Assembly: GCF_007859735.1 (NCBI RefSeq) | Contig: NZ_SIHI01000001.1 | Coordinates: 728,170-792,169 of the forward strand | From: Thalassoglobus neptunius | GTDB lineage: Bacteria > Planctomycetota > Planctomycetia > Planctomycetales > Planctomycetaceae | DNA: 64,000 nucleotides | Direction: 5' to 3' | Part shown: positions 20,236-28,164 of the stretch, piece after piece | Layout: each line of letters begins with the position of its first letter | How positions within the stretch are numbered: the first letter of the stretch is position 1 | Position numbers and translations under genes: made by a program | Notes under the pieces: model-generated | Database searches by the model: none | What the model saw: the letters and a program-made list of their open reading frames with translations, nothing else | Told to the model about the DNA's origin: nothing

Positions 20236-20370
20236 TTAAACTCGACCAATTAACAGCAGGATAAGAAAGACTACCAGAATCAGTCCGCCAATCCCGCCGA
20301 TTGCAACATTCTGCAGCAACGCAGCCAAGAGAAGCACAACGAGAACAGTTCCTAAAAGACCATATCGCAT
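20236..20370 (-). CDS. 44-residue two-helix membrane protein (DUF3309/Lmo0937-like)
   Basis: Translation gives MRYGLLGTVLVVLLLAALLQ then NVAIGGIGGLILVVFLILLL and IGRV: two hydrophobic helices separated by a short polar turn. This matches the length and pattern of the tiny DUF3309/lmo0937-type membrane proteins seen widely in bacteria, often in stress-related contexts. AAAGGAT lies 8-9 bases before the ATG. It sits 64 bases downstream of the 413-residue membrane protein gene and may be cotranscribed with it. Function unknown. Confidence 0.75.
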   Translation of the reverse strand: MRYGLLGTVLVVLLLAALLQNVAIGGIGGLILVVFLILLLIGRV

Positions 20371-20434
20371 GTTATTTATCCTTTGAATCAGTTATTTATT
20401 AAGAGTGACCATTCCCTTTAATCGAGAACTGGAT

Positions 20435-21676
20435 CTAATCCCGTACCTGAAATCGGCGTGTGCAATCAGCCCCGATCCAACCTCCGGCAAGTGAGACAGC
20501 CAGTGCCAGTGCCGAACCAGAAAAGATGATCCACAAGACTTGCGCGGTATAAGTCGAAATGGTTTCAATCGCGGAATCGACTCGTGTCTTAAACTCTTCC
20601 GCCTGTTCTTCGAGGTCGGTCCGAATTCCTTCATATAGATCGTTGATCTGATCTCTGCTCAAGTTCGAGTTCTGAACAAGCACTCGTTTAGCACCAGCGA
20701 CATCACCGTCCGCCAGGGCATAGGCGATTTCTCCAATAGCCTGATCGTCAAGGCGATCAACGGCATTCCGGACGTCTTCTGCTGTCACTTCCGGTCCTCC
20801 TTCGGCGTCGAGCGAAGCAACGTATCCGTCAACCTGTTGCCCCAACTGATTCTTCAAGTCTTCAGACAACGGTTGATCGTTGTCAGGATTTCCAAAGTGC
20901 TCTTCAAGTTCCGTATAAGCTCCATCGATAAGTGCTTCTGCATCTTGCTGTGACAGATCCGTTGAGTCGGCGAGCAATTGAGCTGCACCTTCCTGATCGT
21001 CGTTGGTCAGATCAAGAACGAGGCGGCGAAGAGTTCGTTCATCAAGGCTGTCGACAGCTTGGCGAATCTGCTGTTCAGATAGCTGTTCATTAGAATTCGC
21101 AGCAATTTCGACTGCTCGATCGGTCAGCTGCTTCCGCACTTGTGCCCCGAATTCTGTGGAAAGGGATTGAGTGACAATCGAGATCGCATCGCCACCAGCA
21201 GTGGCAGTTTGAGCGATCGATTCACCCGAACTCACGATTCCGCGGCTCGCAGAAGAGACAATACTTTGCCCGGTTTCCAGAAGGTTCGATACCCCCATCG
21301 CTGTGAGGACGACTACGAGAATTGTCGTGACACTCCACATTGCGAAACCGTGGAGCATCCCCAATGTATCATCGATGATTCCGGCGAAACGTGCTGCCGT
21401 CAGTGCTCCCAGAAAGAATGCGAGAATCCAACTCAAAAGAACCCACAGCGTCGCTCCGACAGCCAGCCCACCTTCCATGCTGGAGAGATCGGTCGCATCA
21501 GCGATGCTGACACCAAGCGCCGTTCCCAGCAATTGAAGCAGCCAGCTCACACTCAGCACAGTCACGACACCCGCAAAGATCGCTCCCCAACTGACGCGTA
21601 AGTCTCCCACCAGATTCGGGACATGTGTTGTTCTGACAACGTGTTCATTTTCTCTTGTGACGTCGACCTCAGACAT
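20435..21676 (-). CDS. Membrane protein with long helical cytoplasmic domain (YrzE/PhnA-like)
   Basis: The ATG at 21676 (AAGGAG 8-9 bases upstream) gives 413 residues. Three helices fill the N-terminal third (SWGAIFAGVVTVLSVSWLLQ, GATLWVLLSWILAFFLGALT, FAMWSVTTILVVVLTAMGVS), and one closes the protein (VLWIIFSGSALALAVSLAGG). Between them lies an acidic helical region of about 230 residues with a repeated pattern (RQAVDSLDERTLRRLVLDLT, RNAVDRLDDQAIGEIAYALA, each followed by a D-x-x-GA block). The N-terminal membrane part resembles YrzE/PhnA-like proteins. The internal repeats are not assigned. Confidence 0.75.
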   Translation of the reverse strand: MSEVDVTRENEHVVRTTHVPNLVGDLRVSWGAIFAGVVTVLSVSWLLQLLGTALGVSIADATDLSSMEGGLAVGATLWVLLSWILAFFLGALTAARFAGIIDDTLGMLHGFAMWSVTTILVVVLTAMGVSNLLETGQSIVSSASRGIVSSGESIAQTATAGGDAISIVTQSLSTEFGAQVRKQLTDRAVEIAANSNEQLSEQQIRQAVDSLDERTLRRLVLDLTNDDQEGAAQLLADSTDLSQQDAEALIDGAYTELEEHFGNPDNDQPLSEDLKNQLGQQVDGYVASLDAEGGPEVTAEDVRNAVDRLDDQAIGEIAYALADGDVAGAKRVLVQNSNLSRDQINDLYEGIRTDLEEQAEEFKTRVDSAIETISTYTAQVLWIIFSGSALALAVSLAGGWIGADCTRRFQVRD

Positions 21677-21849
21677 AGAAGTTCTCCTTCGAGTTTTTCC
21701 AACTAATGAGTTCGAACTCGCGCCTGTCCACTGACTCAGTGTTGTTCCGAGTCGTTGCCGCCGTTGCCTATGTAAGAACAACCTGCTTCAGGTCGCGAGC
21801 CCCTATTTCCTGATGGCTAAGAGGCAACTGCTATTCCAAGACAGAAAAA

Positions 21850-21897
21850 ACACTGATAAATCCTGACGAGACACTGATAAATCCCGACTAAACACTC
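21850..21897. repeat. Short direct repeats, 21-bp period
   Basis: ACACTGATAAATCC occurs at 21850-21863 and 21871-21884, each followed by a GAC-containing spacer, with a partial third copy (ACACTC) at 21892. They lie about 175-220 bases upstream of the 413-residue membrane-protein gene. A 21-bp period equals two helix turns, so they could be protein-binding sites; this is inference. Confidence 0.6.
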
Positions 21898-21993
21898 AAA
21901 GACTTGTTATTCCCCGACTCGAAACTCTTGTTGAACAGCAGACGTTTCAACATTCGACCATCGAAGCGAGCGAAGACATTGGCCGTTTGGCAA

Positions 21994-22218
21994 TCACCAT
22001 GGTTCGACATCTGACACATCCCAGTCCACTTGCCAGTTCATCCAATGGCGACTTGCATTGATCCGCGCCCGCACTCGATTTCGAACCAGTTGCAATCTTC
22101 GAAGCAATGCATCCGCTTGAATCGGTGTGCCTTCTGAGAGAATCAACAGAAGGACCTTTCGAACTGCTAACTCTCGTCGCGGACGAACAACTCTCAGCGT
22201 GAAACGATTAAAGACTGC
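21994..22218 (-). pseudogene. Orphan coding fragment without start codon
   Basis: A minus-strand frame of about 75 codons has a clearly protein-like translation (VLLLILSEGTPIQADALLRR, then LQLVRNRVRARINASRHWMN and WQVDWDVSDVEPW) ending in TGA at 21994. Upstream it meets a stop at about 22219 with no ATG, GTG or TTG in a convincing place. It looks like the C-terminal piece of a gene whose front has been lost. It abuts, in opposite orientation, an arylsulfatase fragment. I do not recognise the family. Confidence 0.4.
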
Positions 22219-22247
22219 TCACAGTTGTAGACTGCATCGAGGAGTAA

Positions 22248-22590
22248 CCTTTCTTTCTCTACTGCGTGCCAGACGCAACACACGCTCCGCACCAGCCAAC
22301 TCGTGAGTGGATTGACAGGTTCAAAGGCAAGTTCGACATGAGTTGGAACGAACGTCGCCAACAGATCTTTGCCAACCAGAAGAAACTCGGCGTCATTCCC
22401 GAAGACACCAAATTGACTGCGTGGCCTGAAGGGCAAGAAGAGTACAACGGAGCCAAGCTTGCGAAGTGGGACACACTCACGGCGGACGAGAAAAAACTGT
22501 TCGCTCGACAAGCTGAAGTCTTCGCAGCTTACGTCGCTTCTAACGATCACGAGATCGGCCGAGTCATCGACAAAGTCGAAGATTCCCGGG
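22248..22590 (+). pseudogene. Arylsulfatase internal fragment
   Basis: From 22248 the translation reads PFFLYCVPDATHAPHQP, then TREWIDRFKGKFDMSW, NQKKLGVIPEDTKLTAWPEG, LTADEKKLFARQAEVFAAYV and SNDHEIGRVIDKVED. This is the middle of a type I arylsulfatase (the PFFLY-x4-ATHAPH block and the AAYV-x3-DHEIGR block are family hallmarks). The N-terminal part with the CxPxR formylglycine site is absent, a stop codon directly precedes the fragment, and similarity ends near 22587. About 113 of the usual 500 or more residues remain, so this is a gene remnant. Confidence 0.85.
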
Positions 22591-22666
22591 TGACATTTCG
22601 GAGGTCACCGTGAAGCTGAACGATTGACCGCGATCTTCGAGACAGATCCATTCGGTAAATCACGTG

Positions 22667-22707
22667 AGCACCGCAAGTTTCTCCAACAAACTTGCGGTGC
22701 TTTTTTT
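22667..22707 (+). terminator. Rho-independent terminator
   Basis: A perfect 14-bp hairpin (AGCACCGCAAGTTT, 7-base loop, complement) followed by TTTTTT. It lies about 80 bases past the sulfatase remnant and may be what is left of that gene's terminator; it also separates it from tRNA-Leu on the other strand. Confidence 0.88.
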
Positions 22708-22876
22708 AGATATGAACAGCAATGCCAGCTGTGCGCACTTCTTCGTGTCAAAGAAGAAGGAATTGCAAAGCAACTGATTGATTCAGCTGGCAAGAAGAGA
22801 AGAGCGTTCCGACAGCTGGAACGGAAGAACACTTCCCGAAGAAGCCTGACTTCGGAAATGTCGGTAAGAAGAAAAG

Positions 22877-22958
22877 TGCGAGAGACAGGAATCGAACCTG
22901 CACACCCGAAGGTACTGGAACCTAAATCCAGCGCGTCTGCCAGTTCCGCCACTCTCGC
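22877..22958 (-). tRNA. tRNA-Leu (anticodon TAG)
   Basis: The minus strand gives an 82-base cloverleaf: acceptor stem GCGAGAG/CTCTCGC, anticodon stem CTGGA/TCCAG with loop TTTAGGT (anticodon TAG, reading CUN leucine codons), a long class II variable arm (TACCTTCGGGTGT) and T arm CAGGTTCGATTCCTG. The CCA end is not encoded (A73 is followed by CTT). Confidence 0.96.
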
Positions 22959-23196
22959 GTTCGTGTTTCATCACTGGACACTCGGAAGTATGGGGAAGTT
23001 CGCGAGCGCATGCAAGTGGAGCGAAAGACGATTTCCGCCGCGTTCTCCGGAAACGCATTCTCTGCCGCAACGTCGAACCTTGCCGTGATCATGGGCCAAT
23101 CACAGGAGGTCACAGAGAGCCGTACGATGGGATATCGCAAGAAGCTGCGCGAAGAGGAATTCGCTCGTCGTTTCGATCGGGGTAATGGATCAGTGC

Positions 23197-23643
23197 TTAC
23201 TTCTCCGAAAATTGAAGCGGCGGACGGCCGCGGGATTTTCGAATCCAGTTCATCGTTTTCTGCAAGCTCTTCCGCCTTAAGATCCAATCGGTCAACCGCT
23301 TCTTCCCAGGGAAGCTCATCAAAGAGATGCCCAGCAGAATCGTCAGAATCCCCTGCCCCGGAAGCACAAGCATCGCCACTCCGGAGATGACGAGAACGCC
23401 ACCGATCAGGTTTCGAAGAATCAGAATGATGAGATGCACAACGGGATGGGCATGGCCCCATCGTGGTCGTTCGCGAAGAAAGTAGTCGGGCGGAAGATTC
23501 AAAATCAGCCAGGAAACGCCCCAGAGGCTCAAAACGAAAACCAGCAGGGAGCCCGCTGCGACCCAGCCTCCCCAATTCTGCAGCCACGCCAGGAGAAAGT
23601 GGCCAGACTCCGGTGCTGGTGGTCCTTCAGCGAGTGTGTCCAT
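23197..23643 (-). CDS. PGPGW family transmembrane protein
   Basis: The 148-residue product has a first helix around 30-50 (AAGSLLVFVLSLWGVSWLIL), then LRNLIGGVLVISGVAMLVLPGQGILTILLGISLMSF, which carries the LPGxG core of the PGPGW putative transmembrane family, then a basic tail (KKRLTDWILRRKSLQKTMNW). Function is unknown. It sits between tRNA-Leu and the sulfatase maturase on the same strand as both. Confidence 0.85.
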   Translation of the reverse strand: MDTLAEGPPAPESGHFLLAWLQNWGGWVAAGSLLVFVLSLWGVSWLILNLPPDYFLRERPRWGHAHPVVHLIILILRNLIGGVLVISGVAMLVLPGQGILTILLGISLMSFPGKKRLTDWILRRKSLQKTMNWIRKSRGRPPLQFSEK

Positions 23644-23765
23644 GGCGAAGCGCTTATTTCGAACAGGTGTTGATAATCTGGTGAGAGAGTGTCGTCCGAG
23701 TCATCAAGTGGTCATGAATACAAAACGATTTCCCAGATTCAGAGACACTTTCTTCAGAGAGACTT

Positions 23766-25145
23766 TCACATCGCTCCACAACACTTCTTGTATTTGCGTC
23801 CCGACCCGCAGGGGCAGGGATCATTTCGTCCAACGGACTTCAGTGGAACTCTTCCGGAGCGTTGAGGCTGCTCCGATGCTCGCGGTTCCGGACGTCGCTT
23901 TTTCTGCATAACATCCGCTGCCGGACGGCCCGCTTTCACAAGGCGGGTCATTTCTTTCATCGCTGGATCGATGTGATTAAAGAAGGCCCGGTAGCCAGCA
24001 CACAGGTAATTGAGACCATCTTCTCCGGAGGGCGTTTCGATAAACCGATTCTTCGGACATTCTCCGTTGCACGCGAACTGAACCTCGCATTCTCGGCAAT
24101 ACGCCGGAAGCGTCGACTCCTTCGCAGCTCCAAACTCTGCCTGTTGAGGCAAATTCGCCAATTCGAGAATCGGTAGCTCATGAATGTTTCCGAGCCGATA
24201 GTCGGGTTCAACAAAGTGGTCACACGAATAGACATCGCCGTTGTGTTCGATCGCCAGCGCGCGTCCACACTGTTTCCGGAAAACGCACAAGCTGGGCTCC
24301 ATTCCCATCCAGGCTGCGAGCGCCTGATCGAAGATCTGAACAAAGACTTTCCCGACGTCGCGTTTGATCCATTCGTCGAACACGTCGATCAGGAATTTCC
24401 CGAAGTCCTCGGGAAGGACGGAGCGAGAACTGGCCAGATGCTCCCACGGATGGTCGCTTGATTCTTCGACGGGAGCTTCCGGATGTTCTCCGATTCCCCG
24501 CTTTTCAACGATCGGGATAAACTGGATGAATTCGACACCGGTGTCTCTGAGGTAGGTGTAAACTCGCTTGCCGTGAAGACTGTTCTCTCGATTCAACACG
24601 ACGAGTGCGTTGAATTCCACCTGAAACCGCTTGAGCATTTGCAGTGCTTTCAACACAGCCTGAAACGTTCCCTTCCCTTTTTTGTCGTAGCGGTAGCGGT
24701 CATGCAGCGCGGCGGGCCCATCAATGGAGATCCCAACGAGGAATTCGTGACTCTTCAGGAAGCCAGCCCAACTCTCGTCGAGCAGAACCCCGTTTGTTTG
24801 CAGTGCGTTGGTAATCCGCTGCCCGGGACGAGCGAGTTGCTTTTGGATCGCTACAACGCGCTCGAAGAATTCAATGCCAAGCAGAGTCGGCTCTCCACCC
24901 TGCCACGCGAATGTGATCTCTTCTGCGGAGGCGGGTTGTGCTTCGATGTACTGGCCAATGTACGTCTCGAGGGTTTCCGGCGTCATCCTCCAACTGTTGG
25001 TCCCGGGGTACAGTTCCTCCTTGTGAAGATAGTAGCAGTACTCACAGTCGAGGTTGCAGATTGGCCCAATGGGTTTCGCCATCACGTGCAACATCAGTTT
25101 TGTAAAAAATACGTTCTGCGATTTGGGGGGGACGGTTTGATTCAA
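23766..25145 (-). CDS. Anaerobic sulfatase-maturating enzyme (radical SAM) with SEC-C tail
   Basis: The product converts a cysteine or serine of sulfatases to formylglycine. CNLDCEYC at residues 30-37 binds the radical-SAM cluster; SPASM cysteines follow in CVFRKQCG, YSCDHFVEP and CRECEVQFACNGECPKNRF. WQGGEPTLLG and DGPAALHDRYR are also family marks. The last 20 residues (RNDPCPCGSGRKYKKCCG) form a SEC-C zinc motif, separated by a basic linker. The start is uncertain: TTG at 25145 gives 459 residues, ATG at 25094 (MLHVMAKPIGP) gives 442; neither has a strong ribosome binding site. The nearest sulfatase sequence is the remnant at 22248. Confidence 0.93.
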   Translation of the reverse strand: MNQTVPPKSQNVFFTKLMLHVMAKPIGPICNLDCEYCYYLHKEELYPGTNSWRMTPETLETYIGQYIEAQPASAEEITFAWQGGEPTLLGIEFFERVVAIQKQLARPGQRITNALQTNGVLLDESWAGFLKSHEFLVGISIDGPAALHDRYRYDKKGKGTFQAVLKALQMLKRFQVEFNALVVLNRENSLHGKRVYTYLRDTGVEFIQFIPIVEKRGIGEHPEAPVEESSDHPWEHLASSRSVLPEDFGKFLIDVFDEWIKRDVGKVFVQIFDQALAAWMGMEPSLCVFRKQCGRALAIEHNGDVYSCDHFVEPDYRLGNIHELPILELANLPQQAEFGAAKESTLPAYCRECEVQFACNGECPKNRFIETPSGEDGLNYLCAGYRAFFNHIDPAMKEMTRLVKAGRPAADVMQKKRRPEPRASEQPQRSGRVPLKSVGRNDPCPCGSGRKYKKCCGAM

Positions 25146-25435
25146 GGCGGATCAATTTGTGTGAATAGATTTGGCGGAAAGAATGCTTTTTCGGGAAGAG
25201 AAAAGCGTAACAGGCCATTCTCCGGTCTGCACCCTTCCGCACATTGAAAAGGTTGTCACGGCATATCTGCCGGGTCGAATCGCCGAAGCGGTCTTGTCGC
25301 AATCAAAGTTTCGAAGCTAACTTTCCACTCCCTTCTGAGTTCACATCCAATCCCACATCTTCGTTCGTCTTCCCCCCTGATTGCAGCCTGCTCTCGAAGT
25401 CTTCGAGCAGACGGGCATTCAAAACGGAGTACGCC

Positions 25436-26260
25436 GTGTCACTTCGCATCTGTCTCGTCTTCTTTTCACAACTCCTCGCCACGACCCTTTGGAGCGCGCT
25501 TCCTGCATCGGCGCAGAGTATCCGGGTTTTCACAGAAGTCATTGACGTATCACAGCCCGAACAGCCTCAACCGCTATCCCACAGCGTCACCTACTTTCAC
25601 GCTGGACGGGTGTACGACTACATGCCTGATCTCGGTGAAGTTGTGATCTTCGAGCCCGATCACCATCGATTCATTATCCTCGGCAACAATTATGTGGCGA
25701 CAGAGGTTTCGTTTGCCGAAGTCAATCACTTTCTGGAATCGGCAGAGCAGGAAGCACAGAAGCTCATCGGGGAGTATTCGAAATCTTCCGAACCGCATGC
25801 GTTACAAAACGCAGCATTGCTCCAGTTTCAGTTGAACCCCAACTTTCAGGAAGAGCTTTCCAACGGAAATACCCAATTGACACTGTTGGGATCGCAACTC
25901 GATTATCAGGTGACCGGAACTCAGATGAGTGACTCGACAGTGACTCAAGAGTATCTCGACTACGCTGATTGGACGAAACGACTGAACTACGTCCTCCATC
26001 CACAACCAACACTTCCCCATCCTCGCCTGCAGCTTAATCAAGCCCTTCGCAAGCACAATCTGCTTCCGCGAACGGTCGAGGTCACGCTTCATGTTGAGCC
26101 TCGAGTGAAGCTTCGAGCTGTCCATGACTACTCTGACAAGCTGCAATCGATTGATCGACAAAGCATCAGCCGCTGGGAACGAACCCTTCAGGGTGAAGAA
26201 GTCCGGTGGATGACTTTTCAGGAATATCAGCAATTCCTGATCGCCCAAGTTCAACGCTGA
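25436..26260 (+). CDS. Exported protein of unknown function
   Basis: The GTG at 25436, with CGGAG 7 bases upstream, starts a 274-residue product with a signal peptide (LRICLVFFSQLLATTLWSAL, cleavage near ASAQ). The open frame extends upstream to 25244 but that part is not protein-like. The mature protein reads as an alpha/beta domain (VIIFEPDHHRFIILGNNYVA ... SFAEVNHFLESAEQEAQKLI), ending in a basic, Tyr/Gln-rich tail. I do not recognise the family. Confidence 0.7.
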   Translation: MSLRICLVFFSQLLATTLWSALPASAQSIRVFTEVIDVSQPEQPQPLSHSVTYFHAGRVYDYMPDLGEVVIFEPDHHRFIILGNNYVATEVSFAEVNHFLESAEQEAQKLIGEYSKSSEPHALQNAALLQFQLNPNFQEELSNGNTQLTLLGSQLDYQVTGTQMSDSTVTQEYLDYADWTKRLNYVLHPQPTLPHPRLQLNQALRKHNLLPRTVEVTLHVEPRVKLRAVHDYSDKLQSIDRQSISRWERTLQGEEVRWMTFQEYQQFLIAQVQR

Positions 26261-26507
26261 ACAAGAGTTCCGACGAACATCAGTTGCAATGATTTCTGAG
26301 ATCACACCTGAGCCGATGCAGACGGTCCCGTTTACGTCGGCTCTGATCATTTCGTTCGCGTGAATTTCCCTTTTCCATTCGATAACCTATCATGATGTTT
26401 TGATGACTGAGTTCATCAATTCTCCCCACGGAGCAGGACGACACAATTGTCGATGGCTCCTCCCACCTCGGGGACGAAATATTCATCAATACAATTAGGG
26501 AAAATCC

Positions 26508-27863
26508 ATGCCAAGACCTTCGAATCGTCGTGACTTCCTGAAGACGAGCGCCGCCATCGGTGCTGCCGTCTATGTCGGACACCCCACACTGAACGCACAA
26601 GATGAAGAACGCTCCGCAAATACACGCGTCGCTTATGCTTGTGTCGGAGTTGGCGGAAAAGGAGCCAGTGACTCGGCCGACGCTTCCAAGCATGGAGATA
26701 TCGTCGCGATTTGTGATGTCGACGACCGTACGTTGACCAAGGCTGGTGTTCGCCCTGGCTTCAAGGAAGCCGAGAAGTTCAACGACTTCCGCGAAATGCT
26801 GGACAAAATGGGTGACAAGATCGATGCCGTCACCATCTCGACTCCAGACCATACTCATGCTCCCGCAGCCGCAATGGCGATGAAAATGGGGAAAGCATGC
26901 TTCTGTCAGAAACCCCTGACTCACACAGTCTGGGAAGCACGTCGCTTGCAGGAAATCGCTGAAGAGACCGGCGTCGCCACAATGATGGGCAACCAGGGAA
27001 CCTCTTACGATGGTCTTCGTCGTGCTGCCGCACTTCTGAAGGCAGGCAAAATCGGACGAGTGAAAGAAGCTCACATCTTCACCAACCGACCGATCTGGCC
27101 ACAAGGCGGACCACGCCCAGAACCGCAACAGGCTCCTCCTCACGTCCATTGGGATCTCTGGTTGAGCGCAGCTCCTGAACGCCCATACGCTGACGGTTAC
27201 CACCCATTCGCCTGGCGTGGTTGGTGGGACTTCGGTACGGGTGCTCTTGGCGATATGGCTTGCCACACCTTCAACATGCCATTCGCAGGTCTCAACCTCG
27301 CGAATCCCAAGACGATCCAGGCTGTGTGCACTGGCCACAACATGGACAGCTACCCACAGTCCTCCAAAATTGACTTCGAGTTCGATCATCCGAGCGGCGA
27401 AGGTATGATGCCGGTTTACTGGTACGACGGAGGAAATCAGGCAGACGAAAGCCTCCTCAAAGGCCAGAAATTCCAGCATAAGAGTGGATCGATCATCGTT
27501 GGTGAAGATCTGACGCTCTACTCCTTCGGAGACTACGGCGAAAACTGGATTCTGATCGACGCCGACGGAAACACGGTCGACCCACCAGAAGTCGAGTTCG
27601 AAAAATCTCCTGGACACTTCACCGAATTCCATGAAACGATCATCGGGGAACGTGACCATGCAATGTCGAACTTCCAGAAATACGCTGGAGCCCTGACCGA
27701 AACGATTCTCCTCGGCAACCTGGCTGTCTGGGCAGCTGCGAGCGGCGAGAGCAAGAAGATCGAATGGGACGCAGAAAACCTGACAGCGACAAACGCACCA
27801 GAAGTGATGAATGTCGTGAAGAAAGAGTACCGCGGTGATTACGGATCTTACCTCGATGCGTAA
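26508..27863 (+). CDS. Tat-exported Gfo/Idh/MocA family oxidoreductase
   Basis: The 451-residue product starts with a twin-arginine signal (RRDFLKTSAAIGAAVYVGHP). The Rossmann domain follows (VAYACVGVGGKGASDSADAS, IVAICDVDDRTL), then AVTISTPDHTHAPAAAMAMK and the catalytic lysine in CQKPLTH, where the more usual EKP is QKP. Such Tat-secreted NAD(P)-dependent dehydrogenases are greatly expanded in planctomycetes and act on sugars or inositol-like compounds; the substrate here is unknown. AGGG precedes the ATG and a strong terminator follows. Confidence 0.92.
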   Translation: MPRPSNRRDFLKTSAAIGAAVYVGHPTLNAQDEERSANTRVAYACVGVGGKGASDSADASKHGDIVAICDVDDRTLTKAGVRPGFKEAEKFNDFREMLDKMGDKIDAVTISTPDHTHAPAAAMAMKMGKACFCQKPLTHTVWEARRLQEIAEETGVATMMGNQGTSYDGLRRAAALLKAGKIGRVKEAHIFTNRPIWPQGGPRPEPQQAPPHVHWDLWLSAAPERPYADGYHPFAWRGWWDFGTGALGDMACHTFNMPFAGLNLANPKTIQAVCTGHNMDSYPQSSKIDFEFDHPSGEGMMPVYWYDGGNQADESLLKGQKFQHKSGSIIVGEDLTLYSFGDYGENWILIDADGNTVDPPEVEFEKSPGHFTEFHETIIGERDHAMSNFQKYAGALTETILLGNLAVWAAASGESKKIEWDAENLTATNAPEVMNVVKKEYRGDYGSYLDA

Positions 27864-28164
27864 TCCCGGCAGTCGTTCGCTCACGGTTCACTGATGGACC
27901 GCGAAACGAATCGACAACGTTGAGACGAAAAATGGCCGTCGAAGCACACGCTTCGACGGCCATTTTGTTTTCCAACACTGAACTCGACTACTGTCAGACA
28001 GTCGCTCGCATCGTTTGTTGTTCAGATTTGCGATTCAGAATCGTCTGCGGTGAACTTCAGAACTGGCTGGGAAGAGGCACTGGATTTCGCAATGAAATCA
28101 TCAGTCGTCACCAAGAGATGGCGAGCAAAGCACAACCTTGAAACAGAACAACTCCGAGAACATG
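27864..28164. other. Convergent intergenic region
   Basis: About 300 bases between the oxidoreductase gene and the convergent LarA-like gene. It holds the hairpin terminator at 27929-27966. The rest shows no protein-like frame or RNA gene. Confidence 0.6.
27929..27966. terminator. Stem-loop terminator after Gfo/Idh gene
   Basis: A perfect 17-bp hairpin (AAAATGGCCGTCGAAGC, loop ACAC, complement) with an A tract before and a T tract after, so it can act on both strands. It lies about 65 bases past the oxidoreductase stop codon. Confidence 0.88.

Noticed and set aside
22605-22952. Protein beginning MAELADALDLGSSTFGCAGS
   Set aside because: This is the translation of the tRNA-Leu gene itself, a common false call.
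24483-25247. 254-codon frame antisense to the sulfatase maturase
   Set aside because: The opposite strand carries clear radical-SAM and SPASM motifs; the antisense product matches nothing.
26280-27884. 534-codon frame antisense to the Gfo/Idh gene
   Set aside because: Long but a mirror of a high-bias coding strand; the sense product has Tat, Rossmann and catalytic motifs.
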